Assembly: GCA_947359465.1 (NCBI GenBank)
Contig: OX375881.1
Location: 32,529,742 to 32,593,741 of the forward strand
DNA from: Metellina segmentata
Lineage: Eukaryota; Arthropoda; Arachnida; Araneae; Tetragnathidae
Reading direction: 5' to 3'
DNA length: 64,000 bases
Positions 20,404-31,000 of this stretch are shown in pieces (position 1 is the first letter of the stretch; each line of letters begins with the position of its first letter). The position numbers were made by a program, and so were the translations under genes. The notes under the pieces are model-generated. The model saw only the letters and a program-made list of their open reading frames with translations. It did not search any database and had not been told where the DNA came from.

Positions 20404-20451
20404 TTTTAGAATCTTTGCGCTAGAGATAGTTCCGGTTGATTAACTCTGTAT

Positions 20452-20620
20452 GCATTTCGACGAGATATCTCGTTCAAGGTCCGGGCCATTTTGCTAATGA
20501 CTACATACCTCGTCAAGATAAAACTGACCTATTTCTCAAAGGGGGAGATACAAGTAGGAAAAGCAACTTGCCCGTTGCCCGGGACTTCAGTTTGTTGGAA
20601 CAGATGTTTACACTAGAGTA
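20452..20620 (+). repeat. Palindromic repeat family, short copy
   Basis: GCATTTCGACGAGATATCTC followed by GTTCAAGGTCCGGGCCATTT and TTGCTAATGACTACATACCT carries the near-perfect palindrome. Its right part (AAGTAGGAAAAGCAACTTGC) matches 43070-43115 in the 42768-43130 copy, defining a common right-hand segment. Confidence 0.6.
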
Positions 20621-20623
20621 AGG

Positions 20624-20822
20624 CAGGTATAGGGCAGTTTTAAACATGAGTAAAAAGGTAGTACATGGCAGTTTTAAACGTGAGTAAAAAGGTAGTATAG
20701 GGCAGTTTTAAACGAAGGTAAAAAGATAGTATAAGGCAGTTTTAAACTTTAGTAAAAATGTAGTATAGGGTAGTTTTAAACGTGATTACAAAGGTAGTAT
20801 AGGGCAGTTTTAAGCGTGAAGA
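20624..20822 (+). repeat. ~35-bp minisatellite, about six copies
   Basis: Repeats of AGGTAGTATAGGGCAGTTTT followed by AAACGTGAGTAAAA, with small variants. No unique spacers. Confidence 0.92.
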
Positions 20823-21284
20823 TAAAACACTAGTAGGGTTAACATATTTTATATGAATACCTTCATTTGTATTCCCATGTATGTCTAATCTTGAGGTACT
20901 ACTTTGTTGTATCATAGTTGACTGCATTACCGAGAAAGGTCATGTAGAATCGGCCTTCTAATAGAATAGATATAACAAATGCACGTACCTTCATTATATT
21001 TCTTCAGGTCTCAAGATCTGTCACTGGTTGTAGGAAAATGTATCAGTCCTAATGAGGGACACATTTTTGATTGGCTAAATAGCATATGAAGAGTGATTGA
21101 AACTCTAGTTTGATTTTGATATCCAACCAGCCCAAGTCGATTGCATTGCGCCCAGTCAGTAGCGCTCTCTCTAGTTCCTTTGTAGTAAATAATTTCATTT
21201 GTACTAATTATTTTCTTAAAAACTGACATGTGCGTAACTTGACACGCCCTCGTACCTTTAAACATTAAGAAAAACAGGTAATGA
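20823..21284. other. Unassigned AT-rich sequence
   Basis: No terminal repeats, arrays or recognisable coding sequence. Confidence 0.4.
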
Positions 21285-21500
21285 GGTCATTTCAATTACC
21301 GTCACACTAGTGCATCACAACGGGCTATTGACAACGGTCCGATATCAATCCCCTGACCGTGGTCAGATGAAGGTTAGAATGAAGGTCAGATGAAGAGGTA
21401 ACACCTGATCTGGCACTCCATTATCCAACCTTCCACACGAACGTGTGGACTTTCGCCCTTTATGTAAGGTGCACCAGCTGCCTCTACACCATACGCTTAC
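21285..21500 (-). repeat. Partial SINE, minus orientation
   Basis: CAATTACCGTCACACTAGTG, GGCTATTGACAACGGTCCGA, TCAGATGAAGAGGTAACACC and GGTGCACCAGCTGCCTCTAC occur in family order. A small internal duplication of GGTCAGATGAAG is present, and the tRNA-like head is missing. Confidence 0.65.
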
Positions 21501-21599
21501 AAACATCCATGCACTGACACGTATTACAACTAGGAACATTCTGATCTAGAGGCTAACACCTAACCAACAGACCGGTTGATCGGTTTCAAATACACGATA

Positions 21600-21838
21600 A
21601 GAGGCCATCACAAGTTGAGTCACTAATCAGCAACTCGAAAGTTGTGAGTCGGAAACACGACCATCTAAATATCATAGTGTACGTGAGAGCTGGATCACAT
21701 TAAATATGTCATGACCAAAAACGTCCTCTTGTTGTCGTGATAGCTTGGATATTGGAGTGAGAGTTCAGGTGTTGACCTCATCATTGAACCAAAACTCTGA
21801 GCAGTATTGCTCCAGTGGGATGTAAATTCACCTACCTA
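21600..21838 (+). repeat. SINE, plus orientation, diverged
   Basis: CACTAATCAGCAACTCGAAA, GTTGTGAGTCGGAAAC (degraded B box), CACATTAAATATGTCATGAC, GAGAGTTCAGGTGTTGACCT, CATCATTGAACC and GTATTGCTCCAGTGGGATGT follow the family order. With the copy at 21285-21500 it forms an inverted SINE pair. Confidence 0.65.
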
Positions 21839-22299
21839 CCTACTAACACAAGTAACTGCTGAAGATCAAACTAATACAAGCCAGAGTAAAATTGATCGAC
21901 CGTTGGATGTATTTTTCTTATGATTGTAATCGTATTTGCAAAATTCATTGCTTCTTTTAAAAATATCACGAAATTGTTGTCGCTCCACTTTTTGTTCTCT
22001 AGACATCATATATTTCTTTAAATGAGCTATAAAGGTACCTTTAAACGACACTTTTGTTTGTTGGGAAAATAGAAATACATGGAAAGTACTGTCTTTTCAC
22101 CAAATATTTATTGGCCACTAGACAGTTGTACTCTGAAGTGCGAGGAGAACTTTTATAGACGAGAATATGCAAAATAATCAGCCAACAGAACTTATGCACG
22201 CCAATCGTTGTATTCGCAAGTGCCCCATCCCGTTCTCCACTACATCCCATCTTATTTCTATAGTCCTACGCTACTGTGGGTTTCTTATCAAGTATGTAT
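21839..22299. other. Unassigned AT-rich sequence
   Basis: Nothing recognised on either strand. Confidence 0.4.
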
Positions 22300-22515
22300 T
22301 TTTGTACTTTTTACTAGTTGTTTTGGCACTCCATTAGCCCAGGTGCAGAATTGTATTCAGCGTTCTGCAACACAACTCCAAGATATTGCAACTGTCCTGT
22401 AGGCATTTTCTCCGAATTTCGAAAACAACTGTAAAATCAAAAACAGACGTAAAACACTATTATTGGCTAAATATGTATTACAAATTTATAATAAAACATC
22501 AAAATTAATCAACTT
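22300..22515 (+). repeat. Copy of an unknown dispersed sequence with coding-like ends
   Basis: Matches 40540-40760 in inverted orientation: GTAGGCATTTTCTCCGAATT versus GCAGGCATTTTGTCCCAATT, then AACAGACGTAAAACACTATT and GTATTACAAATTTATAATAA in the same order. Both copies can be read as VQN...LQ.IA..LQAF.PNFE before stopping, so the shared block may be the 3' end of an element gene. Confidence 0.5.
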
Positions 22516-22854
22516 ACTTTATTTAATACCTTTAGGCATACTTTCAAATTTGCATTCTGTCGATAACTTTTGAAGTTATATATTTTGCGTGGCAAGGAGC
22601 CCGCTTTGAATGGTAGAACATCGTAACTTCAGATTTAAATAAAAAAAAGGTCAACATTTTGATAAAATTAAGGAAACATTGTTCTGCAAGATTTGTTTGT
22701 TTTGCGACGTATGTCCCAGTTTTAAGCACTTTCTGCTCCCGGGGTTTCAGGTAATGTTTTTGTGGCGGAACGGGAATTAACTATACGTATTATGAACATG
22801 ACGACAGTTGTTTCGTTTTCTGAATACGATTTAAGCACTTAAAGACAAGTAAGT

Positions 22855-23170
22855 ATTTAATTAACGTCGCACTGGAACAATAAAACTGTCTATTGGCGAC
22901 AGTCCGGGATATATCCATAAGCGAAATATACAATGGCCACTTGTAATTTTAAACCAGGCTCAGATGTCGAGGTCACACCTGAACTAGCATCCTCACTCTC
23001 CAAACTTCCACACCAGGCGAACGTGAGGATGTTTGAGGCCACAACAGTTTTAAAATATACCAGCCCTATTTGTTTGTACCAGACGATCTTTTGTTGAATT
23101 CGAACTTGCAAACTCCCGGTTGCTAATCCGTCACTTTTCCAACAGAGCAACTGCGGATCTAAACATCCAC
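22855..23170 (-). repeat. tRNA-derived SINE, near full length, minus orientation
   Basis: TAATTAACGTCGCACTGGAA, CTATTGGCGACAGTCCGGGA, TCAGATGTCGAGGTCACACC, CTCCAAACTTCCACACCAGG, GAGGATGTTTGAGGCCACAA and GAATTCGAACTTGCAAACTC (B-box side) are all present. CCAACAGAGCAACT at the right corresponds to the A-box region. Confidence 0.8.
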
Positions 23171-23308
23171 GGTAACGATAGTGATATGAAATAAAAATAA
23201 AAATTATAAGAGCCACTTATGTATTTCAAATGGCATACAATGGCAGATTTAAAAAAGGTAGTGCAAGTGAAAAGATTGTTGCCAAATAGAAGATACAAAA
23301 TCAGATAG

Positions 23309-23346
23309 AAAAAAGGTTACAATCTGGAAAGATTGTAACCTTTTTT
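23309..23346 (+). repeat. Perfect 17-bp inverted repeat with 4-nt loop
   Basis: Left arm 23309-23325 (AAAAAAGGTTACAATCT), loop GGAA, right arm 23330-23346 (AGATTGTAACCTTTTTT). The arms are fully complementary. There is no gene next to it to which it could act as a terminator. Confidence 0.85.
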
Positions 23347-24202
23347 CCTGGAAACCTGGAAAAACGAGGTACGATCATGTGACAATTGGAAACTGATCAG
23401 CGGAAGAAATTTCTCATGGGATTTTCCATAGGGATGGCAGATGGATGACCTAAATGTCGCTCTTTTAGTCATGAAAAGGGAATAGTCTTACTGTGACTAC
23501 AATTGCAAGGATAGAGAAGGAAATGGATCACACTATATACATCGCAGTATTGTTACTGTTTATTTGATTTATGACGTGAACGCGTATCTTTAAAATCTTA
23601 AACTACTGGGACCATGGATTAAAAGTTGCAAAAACGTTTTCTATTTCCTTTCTCTTATGATTTTAAAACTAGAACACCCTTAAGATACATATAGTGTCGT
23701 GTATATACAAATGATATCCGCAACTAACATGATCTTCGCACTGATTGTGCAGGTGCACAGTGTAAAAGGACGATGATCCTCAAAGTGTCGAAATTCGACC
23801 ATACTGGAAGGGTTTTGGCCACTGTAACATTGGATTGCATAGAGTGAGTGTTGTGAAATTGGTATAGTTTCAAAATTACCAAAAAACGCTACAGTTAAAA
23901 CCAGACTACACAATCTCTCAGCAAAAATTAATATCAAACTGCACTTCAATCCTTAAAACTGTAAACTAGTATGCAAATATTCACACAATGAACAATAGTG
24001 CAAAGTTCTTCCACCTGCTTCATTTATTCAACGATTTAGCATCAGGCCCGAGTATTCATGTCAAAACTATGGTTTGCGTAATTGACACAAACTACAATTC
24101 CTCTTTCATTTGTTTTGTGCTTACTTGTATCTGTTTCGAGTACTCTATCACTGTCATGTAATGTTTTTTTGTGACAGAGTTTAGATAAATTAATTTCGTG
24201 AT
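23347..24202. other. Unassigned sequence
   Basis: No recognisable domain; the minus-strand frame 23680-23949 has no family resemblance I can name. Confidence 0.4.
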
Positions 24203-24355
24203 GGGGTCGTTCGGGGAGTAATACCCGTTGGAGTATGCGCACTAATATGACAGAAGCAGGTGCACCAGTCAAGATCAACCAGGGACTCGTCTGCCAGCTG
24301 TTTACATAATTACAACGCATTGTAAAGGTAAATGTTGTTTTGGTAAGCAAACAAA

Positions 24356-25480
24356 ATGTCCAAGAAAATAGACCGTGCTGCCAAATGTGATGTGAGATCT
24401 GGGATCCTATTTCTGAACGCAAAAAAATGTGCGACCAAGCGAAAATTTTCGTGAATTAAAGCAGTGTATGGTGATGCGAGGATTGAATCATGTACGTCGT
24501 CGTTGCCAAAATTTTAATGAGGGAGGAGAGAATGTCCATGATGAAGACCGATGTGACTACCTGTCATTACGGATCATCTTGTCAAGTCTGTGAGGAGAAA
24601 TTCATCCAACAAGATCATCGTGTGACTGGATAAAATCTATGATAAATTTTCACATGCGTCACGCAGTATCATTTACAAAGTGGTAACAGATCACCTCAAA
24701 TTCAGAAATTTTTTTGCAAGGTGGGTGCTACTCATGCTCTATGACGACCACACAATCAAGAAAATAGCTGAAACGTTAAGCCTTTTGGAGCGCTACTCAA
24801 ATGAAGGAGATAAGTTTATTTCTCATATTGTGACAGGAGATCAAACCTGGGTTTCTAATGCTACACCTTAAACCAAGGTTCGAAATACCCGGGTGCACAT
24901 GAGCACTGTGTACATGAAAATATAATTGTGCACCTAATTTTTTCCCACTAGGTGCACACAGTGCACCTAATTTAAAAACTTAGGTGCACAAGGTGCACCT
25001 GTATTAAAAAATCTATTTCGAGGCCTGCCTTAAACCAAACGTCAGTCTATGGAGTGGCATCATGCTCGTTCATCAACCAGGCCAAAATGTTCAAGCAAAC
25101 CATCTCGACTCCCAAACTCATGGCAACGGTTTTTTGGGACAGTCACGTAATATTGCTTATTGACTTTATGTCACGAGAAGCCTGTATAAAGACCGATGCA
25201 TATTGTAAAACATTAAAGAAGCAGCGATTTAGAATCGAAGACTAGGCATGTTGTCTAGCGGCATGGTCCTCTTGCATTAGAACGCACAGCCTCACGCGGC
25301 TGCAAAATCGCAACAGTTGATCAACAAGTTTCATTGAGAAATTCTTCAAACCCCCCCCCCTTCCTCCTCTATAGCCCGGATTAAGCACCAGTGACATTTG
25401 TTCGCAAAACTTTAAGATTTTGTGGATGGGAAACATCTAGCGAACTATGAGGAGCTAAAAGATATTGTTACTGCTTATCT
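24356..25480 (+). pseudogene. Mariner transposase, decayed and interrupted
   Basis: Starts at the ATG at 24356 (MSKKIDRAAKCDVRSGILFL, then NAKKCA), the usual mariner N-terminal helix-turn-helix. It continues IKAVYGD, then a second helical region, VVTDHLKFRNFFARWVLLML and the first catalytic block IVTGDQTWV. After a 154-bp insertion it resumes with VASCS, MATVFWDSHVILLIDFM and DAYCKTLKK. The DNA around the second aspartate (NAQPH-like, near 25280) and the YSPD block (near 25370) is recognisable but frameshifted, with a C-homopolymer at 25351-25361. Stops in the N-terminal part also inactivate it. The enzyme would be a DD34D-type cut-and-paste transposase. Confidence 0.85.
24874..25027. mobile_element. 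hAT-type MITE, 154 bp, inside the mariner transposase
   Basis: Flanked by the 8-bp duplication CCTTAAAC (24866-24873 and 25028-25035). Ends are CAAGGTTCGAAATA and the complement CAGGCCTCGAAATA. The interior contains several AGGTGCAC/GTGCACCT words in both orientations, which look like subterminal binding motifs. Removing it together with one target copy rejoins the mariner reading. Confidence 0.9.
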
Positions 25481-25680
25481 CAACAGACTGGCGGCAGAGG
25501 AGTATAGCGTTGGTATTCAAATTTTTGTCAGAATATACGACAAATGTTTAAATTTGCAAGGAGTCTATGCATAAAAATGTAATATAAGATATGAAAATGT
25601 AAAATAAATAGTAGGGTTGAAAATTTTTTATTGGTCTGTATTTTATTTAAAAACGGGTACTACTTCCTGAACGACCCTCG

Positions 25681-26639
25681 ATTATACTTAAAATGCGTTG
25701 TATGCGTGTTCATGCCATGAGTACGGTTTATATCCTCAACGCAACTTACCAATGTGTGTGTATTCTAATGTTACCAAAACTAATTATTTCTTAAAACACA
25801 CCACTTTTTAATGAATGAAAATATTTATTGCACTGTGCTAGCGGAGAGGGTGCGCAATATGTCATTCTACGGTGCTGAGCGAACATTGGGACAGTGTGAT
25901 TTTCCCCAATTCAACATCAGACCACATCTCGTCAAATCTACTGCGTTTAAGATAAACAATACGTCCTCTATATGAGTTGCCCACTCCGTAGATCTAGAAA
26001 TGATTCATTCCTTAAATTCTCCACTCTGCAGAAGCCTTATTATTTTTTAATGAGTGACTTAATTTTCATTCATTAATTTTAATTCATTAGAAAATAAAAC
26101 TTTTCCCAACAACACAGTTTAGGATGGACACGGGAAGCCGTTTAACGAGCACTGTCATTTACAAGTCAGCCGAATTAACCCGTTTCTTACCGACTAAGTA
26201 ACTACACGCGTAATTATTTTGACAGTTTCTTAATTGCGAGTCGCGTATTATCATCCAATGCCATCATCCAATATCATCAAATGCCATGCACTCTTTCTCT
26301 GGTAATAGTTAACTGCAGAGAAAGGTTATACACGCCAATTACAGCTCCAATCTCATTATCTCCGTTGCATCGTCCAACATTTTCATCATTATGCGGCTGA
26401 GATTATCGCGTATTTTGGAGTTAATTTGCTTTCGGGCACTGGTGACGGACGCTTGATATCGTGCAGCAAAAAGTTCCGACAGGAAGCTATGTCCTTATTT
26501 CGGATTAAATTGGGTCCCAATTAATTCCAAGACAAGATGTAGATTTCCTGAAGCGAAAGATGGGCATCACGAGTCCAAGCAATTTCGCAGTATAAGTGGC
26601 AGCAGTTTAGCTCTGATTCTAAATTGCAGGGGTTCTTTG
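25681..26639. other. Low-repeat sequence, possible conserved non-coding DNA
   Basis: No element ends or arrays. The part at 26100-26560 has balanced composition and contains several TAATTA/TTAATTGCG-type words. No coding sequence recognised. Confidence 0.3.
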
Positions 26640-27500
26640 AGTAGAGTATTCGCAATTCTCAGGTTTTCTGCAAGCTGTCGATCGTCCACAATAAGTCAAA
26701 TTTAGGATTTATGCTACGCCTTTTCAGGCAGTCAAACCTTGATAAGTCGTTACTCAAGGGACCAATTAATTTTCAGTTGGAGTCATTTCTCGGCGTTGTG
26801 TGTTGGTGAAAACAATTCATTCATGGTATTTGATTGCGGTGGAACCTCACGTTTTATGCAAGCTGTAAATCATCCACAATAAGTCAAATTTAGGATGTTT
26901 GTTACACTTTTTATGCAGTCAAACCTTGATAAGTCGTCACTCAGCGGACCAATTAATTTTCAGTTGGAGTCATTTCTAGGCGCTGTGTGTATGTGAAAAT
27001 AATTCAGTTATGATATTTGATTGCAGTGGTTCTTAGAATTGCGTTTTATTCGAACTTCTCAGGTTTTCTGCAAGCTGTAGATGGTCCACAATAAGTCAAA
27101 TTTAGGATGTTTATTACACTTTTTTATGCGACCAATTAATTTTCAGTTGGAGTCATTTCTCGGAGCTGTGTGTATGTGAAAAGAATTCACTTATGATATT
27201 TGATTGCGACGGTTCTTAGAATAGCGTATTATTCCAACTTCTCAGATTTCATGCAAGATGTAGATCATCCACAATAAGTCATATTCAGGATATTTGTCAA
27301 ACATTTTTTATGCAGTCAAACCTTAATAAGTCATCACTTAATCTACCAATTAATTTTGTTTTCAAATAATTTCTCAGTGTGTGTATTGTGAAAACAGTTC
27401 GCATCTAATAATTGATTGATTTGGCTCTCGGAATGGAGGTTCAGCAGTTCCTAGATTTTCTACAAGTACTAGATCATCACACTACACATATTTTCCATAT
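26640..27500 (+). repeat. Tandem array of ~185-210-bp units, about five copies
   Basis: The phrases TTTTCTGCAAGCTGTAGATC, CACAATAAGTCAAATTTAGG, CAGTCAAACCTTGATAAGTC and ACCAATTAATTTTCAGTTGG recur, with unit starts near 26661, 26849, 27062, 27244 and 27454. Divergence increases toward the right end. It is a satellite-like array without coding potential. Confidence 0.85.
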
Positions 27501-28254
27501 TCGTTACATTTTGTTGCATAGTTAATATTATTCTATTGTAAATACCAGGTTTATGGGTGAAAAAATAAACTACCTATGAAAAAGTGAATGAGATACATTT
27601 AAGTGAATGTGCAGAAGCTAATAGCTTTAGTTTGGAAAAGGGATTAGATTTTTGTAATGCACATTTTTGTACATAAGAGCTACGGTTATAAGAATTCATT
27701 CGAAAATGAAAACAAATTCCGTTTTAAATTTTTGACTAATTTCTTTATTGGCGTGAATCGCAACAGTACTTGGGGACACTCATGAAAAGTTGAGCGCAAC
27801 GAAATAGCTTTACAATCATTTTGTCACAAGTAGGAGAAACATCCGTAAGATAGTCTTGCAGACAATGGATGTCCGTACCTGGCATTTCCTTTGGACCCAG
27901 TGCGTAGGCGTACTGAGCGCGCGCGTAGGGTCCGCAGTAGTATATCGAAATTCTGTGGTGCAGGGCAAGCTATGGGCCAGTGTTTTTTTTGATTTTGTGG
28001 TGTTAGGACTGCGTTGGTGGTGTTATTTGAAATTGTACCGAATTGTATTATTGTACCGAAACACGTTATAAATAGACAATAACAATGAATATCAAAATGT
28101 ATTTTAGTGGTTTAAATTGTTAGCTCATTGGTTGAATATTCATCATAAACAATCGTTTAAACTTCCTATGCTTGCTTCATTCATTCCATAAACATCTTGG
28201 AAACATCTTGGATTCCGTAATTCGACCATTTCATTTATATTAAGTTGCCATAAA

Positions 28255-28258
<4 letters not shown>
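27501..28258. other. Unassigned sequence
   Basis: The plus-strand frame at 27856-28071 is in a GC-richer patch (GAGCGCGCGCGTAGGG) but has no recognisable domain. Confidence 0.35.

Positions 28259-28327
<69 letters not shown>
28259..28327 (+). repeat. (TA)n microsatellite
   Basis: Uninterrupted TA run that adjoins the left end of the mariner element; mariner targets TA. Confidence 0.95.
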
Positions 28328-28330
<3 letters not shown>

Positions 28331-29596
28331 GTCATCCGGAAAGTTCTGCTGTTTTATGATAAACACCAACGAAACAGTTCAAAACATAAGAAAGTATTAT
28401 TGAAACACAATAGCACTATTTTGTTCCATATCTTTTTGATATCTTTCCTGCAGCTGGAAAATTATTTTTCTAAAAAAAATCATTGGACTTATTTGTAAAG
28501 AAGATATCGAGATGCTATTCGACAGTCTCCAAAGAATTCAACTCCAGGCCGTTCAGATAATTTTGAAATTACCTGGAGGAGTGTAAATCTAAGGGGTAAG
28601 GAATGGTGAATATGGTGGTGACACAAATCATGTTAGCCATACTAAATAAGTCATTGTCTGACACTCAGCGAAATGTAGTGCCGAGAACTGTCATGCTGGA
28701 ACTTCGACAGTTGGTCAGTTCTGGCCGCTTTGCTTCAATTTATGCTTTTAATACTGTCATCTGAGAACTGTTTTTTAACGAATTTATTGTCCGATTTTGT
28801 GGCAACAGTTCATAATGAACATTTGATCTATAGTCCTTCCATACATGAATCATTACTTTTTGGGGATGCAGGCCCCTCTCGGTGTTACTTGGGGAGGTTC
28901 ATTTCGTTTACCCCATGGTCTTTTTCTTGTAACCTTATAGTGCAGTATCCACTTCTCCTCTCGAGTAATGAACCGTTTCAAGAAAGTAACTATTTCATTT
29001 CGTATCAGCAAAGAATCACATGCCGAAATTCGAGCAAGCATATTCTGTGTTTAAAGTGTAGGATACCCATACATCGCAGCGGCTTACATACCCAATCTTC
29101 TTCACATGATCATGAACTGTACTTTTTAGAATATTTAGTCTGTATGATAGTTTCTGAGCTGTGTAACGTGGATTTTCAGGGATAGCATCTTTTAATATGT
29201 CCTCATTTGCAGAGGATGGTCGTCCAGAGCGGGCATCATTTTCGCTGCTGAAATTTCCACGGTTAAATTTATCAAACCAACTTCGAACTGTATCATCAGA
29301 AACAGCACTTTGTCCATATGCACCACACATCTCAGTAGCAGTTTGACTAGTATTTTGTTTCTCTTTTTAAATAAAAGAGCATAATATGACGGAAATGAAC
29401 TTTTAGATTCCCCATTTTTAGCACTGCAGGGAAACAAATATTGTGACACAACACAAGCTATAATTATGCAGTGAAAGCATAAAATACCGAGATTACACAT
29501 CTGCTTCAATCAAGCTTAATTCTTGTCAGTGGTAGCAAAATAATAAAAACAAAGCTTCGATCTGAAAAACCGCATAACTTTCAGGATGACCCAATA
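28326..29596 (-). mobile_element. Mariner element, about 1.27 kb, inactive
   Basis: Left end ATTGGGTCATCCGGAAAGTT and complemented right end ATTGGGTCATCCTGAAAGTT form inverted repeats of about 24 bp; the left tip is in the TA microsatellite. The transposase relic reads on the minus strand. Confidence 0.9.
28440..29400 (-). pseudogene. Mariner transposase, decayed
   Basis: The minus strand reads VILCSFI, then TEMCGAYGQSAVSDDTVRSW, FDKFNRGNFSSENDARSGRPSS and a linker with PRYTAQKLSYRLN and STVHDHVKKIGYVSRCDVW, which together form the bipartite DNA-binding domain of mariner. The next block (28853-29041) in another frame reads ISACDSLLIRNEI, FLKRFITREEKWILHYKV, the first catalytic region, where the usual G-D-E-K/T context has R-E-E-K, so the first aspartate appears lost. 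The C-terminal half (28440-28850) is present as degenerate sequence with many stops. Enzyme dead. Confidence 0.85.
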
Positions 29597-29749
29597 TTAA
29601 TAATTTTGCAACTAAAAAAGTGTAATTTAGAGCCGATTTCTTTGTGATATTTTTTTATTCCGAATGCTAATATTTTCTAATATAGATTATTAATATTCCT
29701 TGTTGTGATGATCGAAGACATCCATTGCTTATTTTATGAAATATAATTT
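29597..29749. other. AT-rich spacer
   Basis: Nothing recognised between the mariner and the Tc1 relic. Confidence 0.4.
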
Positions 29750-30775
29750 TCAGGTGTGAACAAAATAACAGAAAAACCAGTGAAAGAGCGCACAAATTTT
29801 ATTACTTGGGAGTTGTGCCACCCTTGGTTGGAATTACAGCTTGTATACGACGTGGGATTGACAAATAAAGATCTTGCACAGTATTCAAGGGACTACGTAC
29901 CCATTCCTTGTGCATAGTGGTATTGATTATGATATTGTGTGTGAAAATGGAAACCTAGCACGGACGTTGTTCTCTGGAAACCCCACAACTGCTCACTGAT
30001 GTTGAGATCAGGGGACTGAGAACACAACATGAGATATTCCACTTCATCATCATGTTCATCAAACCAGGGCTTGACTACAGCGAGCGTCATCTTGGCACCC
30101 AGGCTCCAGGAACAGGGTCAGAAGCATAGTATGAAAATGATCTGCTAGAATACTGCTGTAATGCTCGGTTTTGATCTTCCCCCTCAGGACTACGAATGTC
30201 CACTATTCCACGACTAGATAACAAGATCCACATCATCAAAGAGCCACCTCCATGCTTAACGGTTAGAACCAGTCAACATGAAATGCTTCTGCCGGTGTTC
30301 GCCAGAAGTACACACGTCCGGTGGTCTGAAATAATGTAAATGCCACTCTGCAGAAGTGCTGATTCGTCAGACCAGATGACCTTTCCCCATTGCTGTTGTG
30401 TCCAGTTTTGGTGGTCTCGTCACAACTCTCATCGCTTATTAGCATTACACGACAACACTAACGGTTTTGGAATAGCCAATCTACCATGAATGTTCGCAGC
30501 ATGCAGCTTTAGTTGAATAGTTTGGGGTGATACGGGGTTCTGGAGATGGGTGTTCATCGCAGAGGTTATATGCGTCAGTGTAGTCTTGTATTTCCGTAGC
30601 TTATCCTTTTCAACACTCCTCTATCCATTTCAGTCGACTTCGACTTTCGCCCTCTGTTCTGCATCGCAGATGAAATCGTTCCAAAATTTGTGTAGGCTGT
30701 CATAACCCTTGACACATTGGTGCTTGCAACACCCACAAGATACTCTTGACGAATTTTTTTGGGTAACGATGATCC
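29750..30775 (-). pseudogene. Tc1-like transposase relic (third Tc1 family)
   Basis: Minus-strand readings in order: EYLVGVASTNVSRVMTAYTN (helix-turn-helix, 30650-30760), then across several stops TKTGHNSNGERSSGLTNQHF, CRVAFTLFQTTGRVYFWRTP and AEAFHVDWF (30263-30400), then VKPWFDEHDDEVEYL and SQSPDLNISEQLWGF (29950-30060). This is the layout of a Tc1-like transposase with the GRVY.WRTP.EAFH block seen in fish and arthropod Tc1 relatives. The three catalytic acidic positions are not all readable and at least two frameshifts are needed. Clear terminal inverted repeats were not found, so the element limits are approximate. Confidence 0.75.
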
Positions 30776-31000
30776 CTGTAAATAATTTTCAGCTATCTAT
30801 TGCAATTAAACATTTTGTATTGCAAGAACATCTCTTTTTATTCCATTACAAACACATAAGGATTGGATTGGATATGATTTTGTGGCATTGAGTCCTCTTG
30901 GGACATATTATGCCAAACACAAGATTTAAAAAAAATCAGATACATAATATAATAATGAAATGAGATGAGTCAAAACATAATGAGTAAATACTATATAAAA

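Larger units (their letters stand above)
24203..25680 (+). mobile_element. Mariner element, inactive, interrupted by a hAT MITE
   Basis: The left end reads GGGTCGTTCGGGGAGTAATACCC, and the right end, complemented, reads GGGTCGTTCAGGAAGTAGTACCC, giving inverted repeats of at least 23 bp. A decayed transposase on the plus strand fills the interior. The length without the 154-bp insert and its 8-bp target duplication is about 1.32 kb, as expected for mariner. Confidence 0.85.

Noticed and set aside
28730..29185. A 151-codon plus-strand frame
   Set aside because: It is antisense to the mariner transposase relic, whose minus-strand readings carry the conserved motifs.
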